From Haemaphysalis longicornis (lineage: Eukaryota; Arthropoda; Arachnida; Ixodida; Ixodidae): 64,000 bases of DNA. The notes beneath the pieces are model-generated. The model worked only from the letters and a program-made list of their open reading frames with translations. It searched no databases and had not been told where the DNA came from. Location: assembly GCA_013339765.2 (NCBI GenBank), contig JABSTR010000974.1, positions 496,001 to 560,000 on the forward strand. The letters run 5' to 3'. Positions 31,978 through 41,102 of this stretch are shown piece by piece. The first letter of the stretch is position 1. Each line of letters opens with the position of its first letter. The position numbers and the translations under genes are program-made.

Positions 31978-32508
31978 TTTAGATTTCTCGATTCTAAGCA
32001 ACCCCCCCCCCCTCCCTCACTTTGGACATTGCGATCTTGACAAATACTGTGGTTGATTCTTCTATCATATGAATCACTAAAACACGAATGTGAAATGTGC
32101 AGCGAAATCTGCAGCTGTGCATGATTTGCAGGTCGCCGGCTGTATAGTGGGTGTGCTTGTCCTTCTGGCGGGTCGCTTCGGCAAAGGTGTACTGGCATCA
32201 TTTCCGTGACGGATATGACGTCAGTGAAATCTTGGGGTATCGTGGCATAAAACACTTTCGTATTAAAATATAAAACCCGAAAAGGAACAACCCTCAGTGT
32301 AAACGTACTCTTTAGTACTAAAGGTTGCCTCCCGCAAGAAGACCCTGTGTGCTGGGTTGCACCCTTTACAGGCCGCTTGCTTCGTTTTACTGGCGTCATT
32401 TCAGTGACGGATATGACGTCAGCGAAATCTTCGTGTATCCGGGAATAAAACACTTTCGCGTTAAAAAAAGGTAGGGGGGGGGGGGCTCAGAATCGAGTAA
32501 ATACGGTA
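31978..32508 (-). mobile_element. Terminal-inverted-repeat element carrying two CRE-like modules
   Basis: The left end TTTCTCGATTCTAAGCAACC plus poly(C) and the right end poly(G) plus GCTCAGAATCGAGTAAATAC are inverted repeats of about 30 bp. Inside, on the minus strand, are the two modules (TGACGTCATATCCGTCA-type cores near 32215 and 32412), the TTTAGTACTAAAGAGTAC linker near 32312 and the GCACACCCAC end. This copy shows that the module family can be bounded by terminal inverted repeats. No transposase is present. Confidence 0.7.
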
Positions 32509-32561
32509 TATCGCCTGGCATGGTGAGTACTAATTGTCACTGGAAAAGGCACAGCAGCAAA

Positions 32562-32836
32562 ACCCGCCGCCGTGGCTCATTGGCTGAGGGGGTGTGTTGC
32601 TGAGCCCAAGATCGCGGGTTCGGTCACCCGGCCGTTTTGGCTGCTTTTCAAATGGAGGCGAACAGAGAAAACGCCCCTCCCCCACCCCCCCCCCCCCTTT
32701 TTGCCCTGATTTGTCGAGATTTCGGGGCACGTTGAAAATTCCCTGCCGGTGGTAAAAATTAATCCGGAGGCTCTCTCCACTACTGCGCGCCTCATGGCCC
32801 AAGCGTAGCTTCGGCGCACTAAACCCAACAGTCAAT
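32562..32836 (+). mobile_element. Ruka-like SINE with perfect target duplication (plus strand)
   Basis: CCCGCCGCCGTGGCTCATTG head, an A-box-like TGGCTGAGGG and a B-box-like GGTTCGGTCAC near 32619. Then the body: GGAGGCGAAC..GAAAACGCCC, a C-rich expansion at 32680-32698, CGGAGGCTCTCTCCACTAC, CGCGCCTCAT and CACTAAACCC. The flanking 13-bp GCACAGCAGCAAA at 32549-32561 and 32837-32849 is an exact duplication, which fixes the boundaries. The usual (CAAT)n tail is reduced to GTCAAT. Confidence 0.9.
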
Positions 32837-33079
32837 GCACAGCAGCAAAGGCTTATCTTCCCTTTCGTGTTATCTCAAGCCGCCAAGCGACAATAGGATT
32901 TTTGAACTTGATAAACTGACCAGCCTTCCCTCGTTCGCATGTTGAGAGAATGGCGGCACATTGCCGAGACATTAATTCTATTCTCCCACAATATTACAAA
33001 GGTCATATAATTTGTACTCGACGGCAAAGAGCAATGGCCGAGTCAAAATGTTTGGGATGACTGACCTTGGGGGTTCTTT

Positions 33080-34130
33080 GCAGCAGCGCTGACTTTCGCC
33101 GCTATTCGTACTCTCCTGCGTACAGGTCTAAGCGACCAGTCAACGACTGTGGCACTGATGGACCTTTTTTCGCCCGGTAAATATAGAGTGGTGCGACGAT
33201 AATTGGAACGCTTTAAAAAATTTTCCTGGGCGAACCACCCCTCTGTTCGCACTCAGACTTCACACAAAGGTGTTTTTGTTTGTCACCTGGAACGACGACG
33301 GTACTTACCTGTTTATTCTGAAAATAGATAAAAACAATTTTCATAGCCTATGGGAAAATGGTGGCCGATTTGGACGTGCGAGCCAGCGCAAGCTGATCTT
33401 GGAACGACGGCGCCACCTGGGGTATGCAGAGCGAAACGCACGTTTGGGACTCGCGGAAGGAAGGAGCCAAACACGCACACAAGATTTCACAAATAAAACG
33501 AGAACACACAAACAAATCGAGAATCGTGAGGCTGATTTCACAGAGCCGGATAACCTCACAGTAACTCTGGGATAACCTGGTAAAGATATAGCAGACGATC
33601 AGAAAATGTGAAAGCAGATGAGGAAACAAATTCCACGCATACTAGCGACGATGAGCCATGGAAATGTTTTATTATGATTGGTATGAGCTGTTATGCAAGT
33701 ATTTGAGATCATCGTAAACTAGAGACGAGAGAGATTTTCCGATCGTCTGCTACACCATTTGGCTCCGTCCTCCCGCGAGTCCCAAACATGCGTTTCGCTC
33801 TGCATACCCCAGGTGGCGCCGTCATTCCAAGATCAGCTTGCGCTGGCTCGCACGTCCGAATCAGCCGCCATTTTCCCTTAGGCTATGAAAATCGTTTTTA
33901 TTTATTTTCAGAATAAGCAGGTAAGTACCGTTGTTCTTCTCCCGGTGGTCAACAAAATAGACCACAAAATGCGACCTTCGTGTGAAGTTCGAGCCCGAAC
34001 AGAGCGGCGGTTCGTTCAGGAAAAAAATTTTAAGTGTTCCAATTATCCTCGCACTACCCTGTACAGGAAGGAAGACTGTGATTATGCCACACTTAGTTGC
34101 GATATGGAGACCCGGAGAAAGTGCTGCTGC
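33080..34130. repeat. Long inverted repeat (~390-bp arms, ~286-bp loop)
   Basis: The left arm (33080-33471) and right arm (33758-34130) pair along their length. Examples: TAATTGGAACGCTTTAAAAA with its counterpart near 34030; GGTACTTACCTGTTTATTCT with AATAAGCAGGTAAGTACC; GGACGTGCGAGCCAGCGCAA with TTGCGCTGGCTCGCACGTCC; and GGTATGCAGAGCGAAACGCA with TGCGTTTCGCTCTGCATACC. The loop holds a second inverted pair (AGCAGACGATCAGAAAAT near 33590 and ATTTTCCGATCGTCTGCT near 33735). The 189-codon frame through the right arm is incidental. It is best read as a large fold-back element. Confidence 0.9.
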
Positions 34131-34499
34131 CTTCTGCTGTGCAGGGAAGTGGTGTTGGAGCCGGGGAGGTGGGGTGACGTTTCGGTAAGGCGGGAATTTC
34201 AAACGACCCAGAGCTTGGATTTCTGTCCTAGTGAAGCGAAGAATGAGAAGGCACGAAAAAGCAAGGGAGTGAGGCGACGAAACAATATGTCCGTCTTTGA
34301 ATTTTTCGTGACGCTTTTTTTTCACTTTTCCACAACATTTAGTTCGTGGCAGAACAGTCTGACAGCGGGGATTTGCGATAAAGATGTAGCACTCGCCGCA
34401 GCTGGCACGAAGGTCGCGGCATGGACTCGCACGCGCATGGCGCCAGGCGGCTAGACTCGACTAGCAATTGGGTATCGCGCCTTAGCCTCACCGAGTGAC

Positions 34500-34888
34500 A
34501 ACTATTGTCGTTTATCGTGAACGCCGTACACCATAACTCCACCTGTATCAGCCGCGGACGACCATTCAGATTAAAATTTCTGAAATTTAACGCGCCCAAG
34601 CTACGCTTATCTCCACCCACACTGTACCTTCTTCGACAAGTAAAAAGACTACCAGAACTTCATATCATCTGGTCACCCGGCCACCAGTCTCTCGAAGTGA
34701 ACGAGGAGGCACACGCAGCTGCCCGTGCTCGTTCACCCCGGGCCGTTTCTTCCCAGAATGAGAACCCGAACATGACCGATCTACCTCAAAGCCAGCACCA
34801 CTCCACACATACGCCGAGATCTTATCCCACTACAAAAACGACCGCCGTCGCTTCTCGCCACCTTCTTCACAATTAACAAGCGACGGAG
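34500..34888 (+). pseudogene. LINE fragment: RNase H end, first half of a split copy
   Basis: The frame contains HIIWSPGHQSLEVNEEAHAA, the final part of an RNase H domain (WxPGH, NEEA) in RNase H-bearing LINEs, followed in another frame by EILSHYKNDRRR. Both have counterparts in the element at 62274-64000 (ILWTPENESLEGNEAAYAAA and DILEHYSFERR). The copy stops at about 34888, where an opposite-strand LINE end begins, and its continuation reappears at 35194. The upstream RT and EN parts are absent. Confidence 0.7.
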
Positions 34889-35193
34889 AGAGAGATATAT
34901 ATATATAAAACATCTTTACTGTCCGGCAAAATTGACGCTGCCTAACGTCGTGTCAGTCGGTCCCTCGGCATCGGCTACGTACACGCACCCAGCCCCCGAG
35001 GGGATAGTGTTTTCGGCCGCTGACGCTCGAGAGCCTCCAACACTTGCTGGACGGCCTTGTATTGCACGTCGTAGTCCTTACTTGCCACCGCATCCGCTAG
35101 GTGCGGCGGTAACGTCTCTGTAGCACCGTCGTTCACTTTGCAGTTCCAGAGGATATGAGCCATCGTGGCCCTTTTCTTCCTACACACCGCGCA
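34889..35193 (-). mobile_element. LINE 3' end inserted into another LINE (minus strand)
   Basis: On the minus strand the sequence encodes a zinc-knuckle-like CAVCRKKRATMAHILWNC and a C-terminal tail ending PKTLSPRGLGAC. A short 3' segment and an (AT)n/(CT)n tail follow at 34889-34915. It separates two halves of a plus-strand LINE fragment, so it arrived later. No RT is present (5'-truncated). Target duplication is not clear. Confidence 0.65.
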
Positions 35194-35510
35194 CAAACCA
35201 CTCTACGGCGCCTACAAGCGATTTCGTATCCCCATAACACCCTACTAAACGCTTTGTACCCCACCCAACACCCGGCCACCTGTAACTTCTGCCCTGTTGC
35301 TGGCCCCCTATACCACGTGGTATGGGAGTGCCAATGTACCCCTACCCTAACCCCAAATCCCAACCCTATCTATGATCAGCTGTGAGCTCTGAGACCACCG
35401 CCGACTGTTTGAACGGGCCCGGACAGCGAGCCAGCTCCAAGTCATCTTGGAATAAGGACGCCTCTCACTGGGAGGAGGCCCTAAGAACTTCCTCCTGCTC
35501 ACCAGTATGT
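35194..35510 (+). pseudogene. LINE fragment: zinc-knuckle C-terminus, second half of split copy
   Basis: It encodes LRRLQAISYPHNTLLNAL, then CNFCPVAGPLYHVVWEC, a C-x2-C...H-x4-C knuckle. The same order (YRRLQTNTYP, then CKYCFRPCMLYHVISAC) occurs in the element at 62274-64000, directly after the EILSHYKNDRRR counterpart that ends the first half at 34888. The two pieces are therefore one LINE copy divided by the minus-strand insertion. Confidence 0.7.
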
Positions 35511-35514
35511 TTGT

Positions 35515-36262
35515 CTCTATGGGCCATGAGGCGCGCCGTAGCAATTTTGACCAGCTGGGGTAACGTGCGCCGAAATCTCGAACACGGGCGTTTTAAAGCG
35601 AAGTTTTAGTGTCCTCAGTAACACCATTGCGTGCCAATACGCTCTGTAGGAAAGCCAACTTTCTCTTAAGCATGATGATGAACGATCGTGGGTATAAGTG
35701 AAGGAAAAAACGCTTCCCAGTGGGCCGAATCGAACGTGGGTCGCGCGTGTTATGAAGCCGGCGTCCATCCGATTGCTCCATTTCGACATGGTCGAAGCGG
35801 TTTGGAAAACTCGGACGACAACCAAAGAACCCGGCACGGGAAGAGTGGCGTTGCTCTGCGTGCCGTAAGGCTGTGTCCACGAGACGTTATGCCTAACTGT
35901 TATCCACCTTGGGGTTTAACACCTCAAACCGGCACCCACTCAGGAAACTGTTCACTGAACGCCAAACAGCAGGCACCGATTCACGCCGTACACCACCCCG
36001 CCCAAGCGTTAGGACTACGGAACTGCACAGCTGAGAGTTGCTGTGGGAATTCCTATAGGAAGGAGTGCGTATCTCCGGAGTATACACATAGGCGCAGTGT
36101 GGGATTGGTCCACCAAACAATCCATCCCGAGAAAGCTCCGCGTTCAACCACCGTCGTCGTTAGACGGAGGGGTGCATGACCCTTTGCTTTTCGCCTCCAC
36201 ATAAAGAGCGACCACCGCGGCCGGGACAGAACACGCGTCCCTGGGTTCAGCAGCACCGGGCG
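35515..36262 (-). mobile_element. Ruka-like SINE split by ~590 bp of inserted sequence
   Basis: The minus-strand SINE 3' half lies at 35515-35592 (GGGCCATGAGGCGCGCCGTA ... GAACACGGGCGTTTT). Its 5' half resumes at about 36183 (TTTGCTTTTCGCCTCCACAT ... ACCGCGGCCGGGACAG). In the intact copy at 23473-23726 these two blocks are adjacent (CACGGGCGTTTTTGCTTTTCG), so 35593-36182 is an insertion within a SINE. Confidence 0.65.
35593..35800 (-). mobile_element. Second tRNA-derived SINE-like sequence (minus strand)
   Basis: On the minus strand, an A-box-like TGGAGCAATCGG and a B-box-like GTTCGATTCGG are spaced as in a tRNA. Between them lies GGCTTCATAACACGCG, whose CAT could be a Met-type anticodon. 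The non-tRNA body continues to about 35593. It differs from the Ruka-like family. It occupies part of the insertion that splits the SINE at 35515-36262. Moderately supported. Confidence 0.45.
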
Positions 36263-36581
36263 ACTATTCAGCCGCGTGGCTGGGTACGACTTGCGTTCTG
36301 CGGTTTTGGCGGGCCCTATATACACGAAGTCACTCGATGGGCAGGTGTTTACTCCGTCCTACGCGCCGGTATCCCAGCACCCGTTAATAAACTACATTTT
36401 GAATCAAGCCACAGGCGGCGTGGTAAAGCCACAGGGGAAACCTGTTTTTGGTTCATAACATCCCGCACCCGCGCTTCCACCAATCTTAGGCAGGCACGCC
36501 GTGGTCGAGAACTGGGAGCGGTTTTTCGTTTTCCCCTTCCTCGGCTCGGGTCTTGTGGAGCGACCCGAATTTTTATACTCT

Positions 36582-36800
36582 TGTAGCGTGAGGTACACTG
36601 GCCGAGGTTGAGCAGTTTCACGTGGCTCCTGGAGAGCCGTGCTGCGCATGCGCGAGGAGCAGTGATGTCTCACGGCGCACAACTGGCGTGCCGGAACCGC
36701 CGCCGCCGCGACTGGATTGGATTGGATTGGATTGGATTAGATTGGATTGGATATCGTTTTAGCAGCAGTAAGCATGATAATCAGCTAATCCGAGACAATG
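36582..36800 (+). repeat. GGATT-rich dispersed repeat, copy
   Basis: TGTAGCGTGAGGTACACTGG, GAGCAGTTTCACGTGGCTCC and GCGCATGCGCGAGGAGCAG are followed by (GCC)n, a (GGATT)n array (36713-36752) and ATCGTTTTAGCAGCAGTAAG. The tail is truncated near 36800 compared with 19538-19850. Confidence 0.8.
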
Positions 36801-37270
36801 CGTGCACGAGTCCCAGCGACTGCCTTGGGCCCATCTTCAATGAAGCGAGTTTGGGAAGCGCGCCCGTGCAGCTACGTAGTGGGCTCAGTCAACAAAATTA
36901 ATCGCCTCCTCGCAGCAGCGGCGAGCGTACGAGTTTCGAAAGCAGCTCCACGCGGGCGCGTGTCTCTGCACCGGGGAATCCTTTCGAGGCTGCAATCTCA
37001 TTACGGCTGGCCAGGAGATCTGCTCCGCTCTTCGACTGCTCCCCTTTTCTTGCCCTTCATTTCTCGTCTCTCGTCGAGTTTCGCTTTCTATAGCCTTCGC
37101 GTTTTTGTTGCTGTTGCTTCTGCTGTGTTATTTGGGCAATACCTGCACCTCCTATCTCGTCCCCCGCCGTCTCTGGCCCTAGTTTCTTGCTGCTGCACCT
37201 GAGAGAACTTGCAGTGATATCGACTCGTGACATCCTGGCGCATTTTTGTTTCGTTCTTTACTCGCAATAT
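36801..37270. other. Stretch with no recognisable gene
   Basis: No motif-bearing frame, RNA gene or repeat boundary is recognised. Confidence 0.4.
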
Positions 37271-37274
37271 CACT

Positions 37275-37455
37275 GCAGAAAGAGAGACAGAGAGAGCGGG
37301 AGGGAGGGAGGGAGGGAGGGGGAAAGAGATAGAGTGAGGGAGAGAGGGAATGGGAAAAAGAGAGAGGGAAGAAGGGAGAAGGAGAGAGGGAAGGGGAAAG
37401 AGATAGAAAGAGGGAAGGGGAGGGGAAATAGAGAGAGGGAGGGGAATAGATAGAG
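37275..37455. repeat. GA-rich low-complexity tract
   Basis: Purine-only runs of (GAGA), (GGGA) and (GGAGG) make up most of this interval. Similar purine sequence (AGAGGGAGAGAGAGAAGAGG) resumes at 38580 after the LINE, which implies the LINE inserted into one original tract. Confidence 0.85.
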
Positions 37456-38582
37456 ATAGATTTGGGAGTGTGGATAAACGAAGGGGATAACTACTTAAGT
37501 ACTCACGAGGAGCAACTTAAGGTTAAGGGAAAGCGAAACGCATCTATAATGAAGCGTAGAGCTTTGTGGGGGTATAACAAATATGAAGTAGTAAGAGGAA
37601 TGCGGAAAGGAGTAATGGTTCCGGGTCTCACGTTTGCGAATGCTGTCCTCTGCTTAAAATCAGACGTTTTATCAGGCCTTGAAGTAAACCAGAGAACGGT
37701 AGGACGTTTGGCCTTAGGCGCGCATGGAAAAACAACTAACGAAGCAGTTCAGGGAGATATGGGCTGGGCGTCGTTTGAAGTTACAGAAGCTCAGAGTAAA
37801 ATATGCTTTGAGATGAGGTTGAGGGCAATGGATCAACGAAGGTGGGCAGTTAAGGTTTTTAGGTACCTATACTTGAAAAGTGTGGACACGCAGTGGTTAA
37901 GAAAGACTAGAAGGCTAACTATGAAATACGGAAAGAACAGTGGGGAATCCAAAACAGCCAAGGTAACCAAAATAGAGGCGAGGCAGATTGAAACGAATAA
38001 ATGGAGGAAAAAAATGGAAGCTAAAACGTCGTTAGAGATGTACAGGGCTGAGAATATGAACATCAGAAAGGAAAATTTCTACGATAATTCCCAGGGCAGT
38101 GCTTTGCTTTTTGAGGCTAGAGCAGGTTGCCTGCGAACTAAGAGTTTTGTGGGGAAGTATTCACAAAATGATGGGGTATGTGTGGTCTGCGGAAAAGAAA
38201 CAGAAACTATGCGGCACATAGTGTTAGAATGTGAGGGTATCCATCCAAATCTACATGAAGGGAATATTGGGCTTCCAGAAGCCCTAGGATTTAAGGGTAT
38301 CACAGAGGAAGTTAACTTCAAGGCTGTTGAGGGAACGAAAAGAAGATTAGAATGCTGGTGGACGAAAAGCAGAGAGGGGAATATTGCCTAGGAAGTTGCC
38401 ACCTGTAACAGGGAAAAGAAAGTATTTCGGGCCTAATAAGCGTTACTGGCTGCCCTAAGCAGCGCTAGTATTAAACCAAGAGTGTAAAACATGGTTATAT
38501 TAGTCCTTTTTGGTAAGGTGACATGTCATCACCCCGCTTCAAAGGGGAAACCAATAGGAATCATCATCATCATAATCATCAG
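37456..38582 (+). pseudogene. 5'-truncated LINE: RT thumb/C-terminal domain with zinc knuckle and 3' UTR
   Basis: A single open frame of 309 codons (37462-38391) begins in the RT thumb (GVWINEGDNYLSTHEEQLKV, the usual YLGVxI start after the RT fingers and palm). It runs through a basic C-terminal region to a C-terminal knuckle CVVCGKETETMRHIVLEC and a tail CWWTKSREGNIA. The active-site half of RT and the endonuclease are missing, yet the remaining frame is uninterrupted, so the insertion is fairly young. About 170 nt of 3' UTR follows, ending in (CAT)n at about 38560-38582. The truncation joins directly to GA-rich DNA. Clade is uncertain (CR1- or L2-like is possible). Confidence 0.75.
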
Positions 38583-38908
38583 AGGGAGAGAGAGAAGAGG
38601 GTGGGCAAACAAGAGCAAAAACTTCGGACAAGGTAGTAGCCTAAAAAAAAGCCAGCGAAGGCAGTGCATAAAACAAACACTACATGTCAGTGAGGCGAAG
38701 GAGGATGCAGAGGATCAAGAACTTACTCCGCGTGATTGGAGAAGGGCATGTGGACGTAGCCACAGACCACGCATCTCAAAAAAGTGCCCTAGTAGTGCTT
38801 TTCTCGTTATTATCGAGGAACACCAAGAAAAACTGAGGAGAATCTACACTTTAAGAAGTCGCCGTGATGCGCCTTCACCAACAGCGCTCAAGAATTACCT
38901 ATCCGATC
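38583..38908. other. Open but unassigned stretch
   Basis: A plus-strand frame stays open from the LINE 3' UTR through 38912 (charged, with EAKEDAEDQELTPRDWRRAC and IEEHQEKLRRIYTLRSRRD). If the LTR element at 38913-41098 is removed, this frame stops within a few codons. It could be a decayed coding fragment, but I recognise no family. Confidence 0.3.
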
Positions 38909-38931
38909 GGCCTGTAGGCGGCCGACGAGGC

Positions 38932-38974
38932 GGTGAGGCCAAGGAGGTTAAAAAAAATTTTTTAACCTCCTTGG
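38932..38974. repeat. Tiny palindromic insertion in the first LTR
   Basis: Compared with the second LTR, the first carries about 42 extra bp: a palindrome with 17-bp arms (CCAAGGAGGTTAAAAAA and its exact complement) around AA. GGTGAGGCC stands on both sides, whereas the second LTR has it once. It therefore looks like an insertion with a 9-bp duplication. The outermost CC/GG bases of the palindrome overlap the duplicated sequence. Confidence 0.7.
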
Positions 38975-40298
38975 GTGAGGCCGAGCCCACGTTTATTGTG
39001 GTTGCGTTGGCTGTGTCATGGACAGGGCGAGGCGCGTAGAACGAGGGTGCTGTTCCCGAGGTGTCCCGAATCTGTTCTAGGCGCGAGCTGGCCGTTAGTG
39101 CTAATGATGATTGTCACGCTGGGGAAGATGGTGATGATGATGATGGCGCCGCTACAGCCCCTCCCCCCCTTACCCCCCTTAGCGCGCAGCGCGAAAAAAG
39201 AGGCCGAAGCACCATTTAGCCGCCGCGGCAAAGGAGCGCGACAGTTTCGTAGGGTATGGAAATGCCGAAAGTACATAGCGGCGTGCAACTGCCGAGAGGG
39301 CTGTGCTGATCGCCATGGGTAATATCGAGAGCTATTGACAATTTGTCCGTAGTCAGGAAGAGTCCGTGGGTGAAGTCAGTGGCCAAGTGGCTGGGGTTGA
39401 CTAAAGGGCATGGTCCTGATCGTCGGCGAGGTAGCGTCCGGGATGTGGGGAAACCCCTGGTGGACGAGGCTGGGAGTGCGGCCGCAGACGCATGCGGGAT
39501 GTGGGGAGACAGCTACAATGGATGGCAGAGCGAACCACAGGGGTGACTCGAAGGACAGCGATGAGGTGAAGCGTGATGCTGAACACTGACGGCCAAAGTG
39601 CGGACTTGGCTGCGCTGTGGTGCGAGCTCTGGGGATGCGTCGCTGTCTGGGCAACGTGCGCACGCGCCGTGAGAGACGGAGCGGCGCAGGGCGCCAACGA
39701 CAATTCGTCTCTCGAACTTCCGCTGTGTCGGGTCCATGTCGCGCAGTGCACTGTGCTGGTTTCATCCCGGGGTTGGAGAGCACAGCGCCCGTGACACCGT
39801 ATACCGAATACTCTCCTGTAGCAGGGAATCGGTCAAGGTGGGGTCACCAGTTTGTGGCGCGTCTGATTGCATAGGGACAAGAAGTTCTTCTTTCGGCGAC
39901 GTTTGTTAGGAGGTTTGTCCCGCAATCGTTTCTTGGGTGTTTCCATCGTAGCCAGGGTGTCAGGACTGTCGGGGGCAGTCTGATCAGCTTCGAGTGTAAG
40001 TTGCACTTCCGAGGATCTCGAGCTGTTGTTGACTGCTGGAAGCTGTTACACCGGTGACGGGGGAGAGGGCTCGCGTGTGCGGGGAGGAGAAAGGTCTGAA
40101 AGATCCTTCTCACTCGTGCCGTGCAGCCAAGGCGGTGAAGTTTCCCAGTTTTTAGCGACAAAACAGTCGGCACCTGGGTGGGTTTGTGCAGCAGACGCAA
40201 TAACGTGTGGGACTGCGCCATGGTGTTGCGTCGAGTTGACTAAGTGAAACGCCAACTCGGAAGTGCCGCAAGTCGTAGTCGGGGCTCGCGTTTGTTGG

Positions 40299-40703
40299 TC
40301 AGGCGAGGGTGGACCTGCCGGCGACGTGTAATCCACGTATACCGTTGGAAAGCGTGGTGGTGTAGACAGGCGTTCCTATACAGTAGTGGTTTAGGATAGC
40401 AGCCTTCAAATCGTCGCATGCACTTGGGCCTGGGGCCGGCAGCTGGATGCGCTCAGTGAGGTCAGCAAGTAACTTGTCTAAAGTGACGAGGTACCTGGTT
40501 TCCTGGGACTGGATGTCGTTGACATAGAAATGACTCTCCTGGATCACGAACCACGGGGTGTTGTGGCGACGAATTGAACCAAACGGAATCAGCCCGGTTA
40601 TCTCTGGGAGGGCGATGGATGTTCGTCGCGTGCCGTTGTCCGCATTGTGGCTGTGGAAGCAGCGGTGCGATGCCATGGCGAAGCCGCTTGTCCGGGTCAC
40701 CAA
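40299..40703 (-). pseudogene. Gag-like fragment of the LTR element
   Basis: A 134-codon frame starts just inside the second LTR, after the putative primer-binding site. It contains TPWFVIQESHFYVNDIQSQE, then TRYLVTLDKLLADL and LKAAILNHY. This is the W-F-x-x-x-E-x-x-F ... I-x-x-x-x-x-(K/R)-(Y/F) ... L-K-x-x-(I/L) layout of short Gag proteins from Mag-type Gypsy elements. Downstream frames (39376-40221) have no recognisable protease, RT or integrase. Gag would form the retrotransposon particle, but the copy is truncated and lacks a zinc knuckle. Confidence 0.55.
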
Positions 40704-41102
40704 ATTGTAGGCGGCCGACGAGGTGGTGAGGCCGATCCCACGTTTATTGCGGTTGCGTTGGCTGTGCCATGGACAGGACGAGGCGCGTAGAACGAGGGTG
40801 CCGTTCCCGAGGTGCGCCGAATCTGTTGCGCGAGCTGGCCGATAGTGGTGATGACGATTGTCACGCTGGGGAAGATGATGATGGCGTCGCTACAGGAAAT
40901 ACGTAGGCGGCCGATGTGGCAGTGCGGCAGGGCCTACATTTATTCAGAGTTGCGTGTGGACGACAACATGGGCCCGAGAATCGGAGAGCGCCCGAGGAAT
41001 GCGGCCGAGCAGCTTGGATGCCATAGTGTTCTGAGTTGCGTCATGATCTGAAGAACTGATGATGATGGGGCGCTGGCGTTGATGATGATGGCGCTACAGG
41101 CC

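Larger units (their letters stand above)
38913..41098 (-). mobile_element. Internally deleted Gypsy-like LTR retrotransposon with three LTR copies
   Basis: LTR copies lie at 38913-39156, 40706-40894 and, more diverged, about 40902-41098. The first two start TGTAGGCGGCCGACGAGG and all end GCTACA. Polarity is minus: a purine tract (read CCCCTCCCCCCC on plus) abuts the first LTR at 39158, and beside the second LTR the minus strand reads TTTGGTGACCCGGAC, a plausible tRNA primer-binding site. The interior of about 1.55 kb has only a gag-like frame. GGCC flanks the whole array (38909-38912 and 41099-41102), compatible with a 4-bp target duplication. Pol is absent, so the element would rely on others for movement. 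Confidence 0.7.

Noticed and set aside
33885..34454. A 189-codon plus-strand frame
   Set aside because: It lies mostly in the right arm of the long inverted repeat; the mirrored arm does not keep the frame.
35688..36179. A 163-codon plus-strand frame
   Set aside because: It spans a tRNA-like SINE sequence and other repeat DNA inserted in a SINE; there is no domain.
37187..37453. Arg/Glu-rich frame
   Set aside because: It is a translation of the GA-rich tract.
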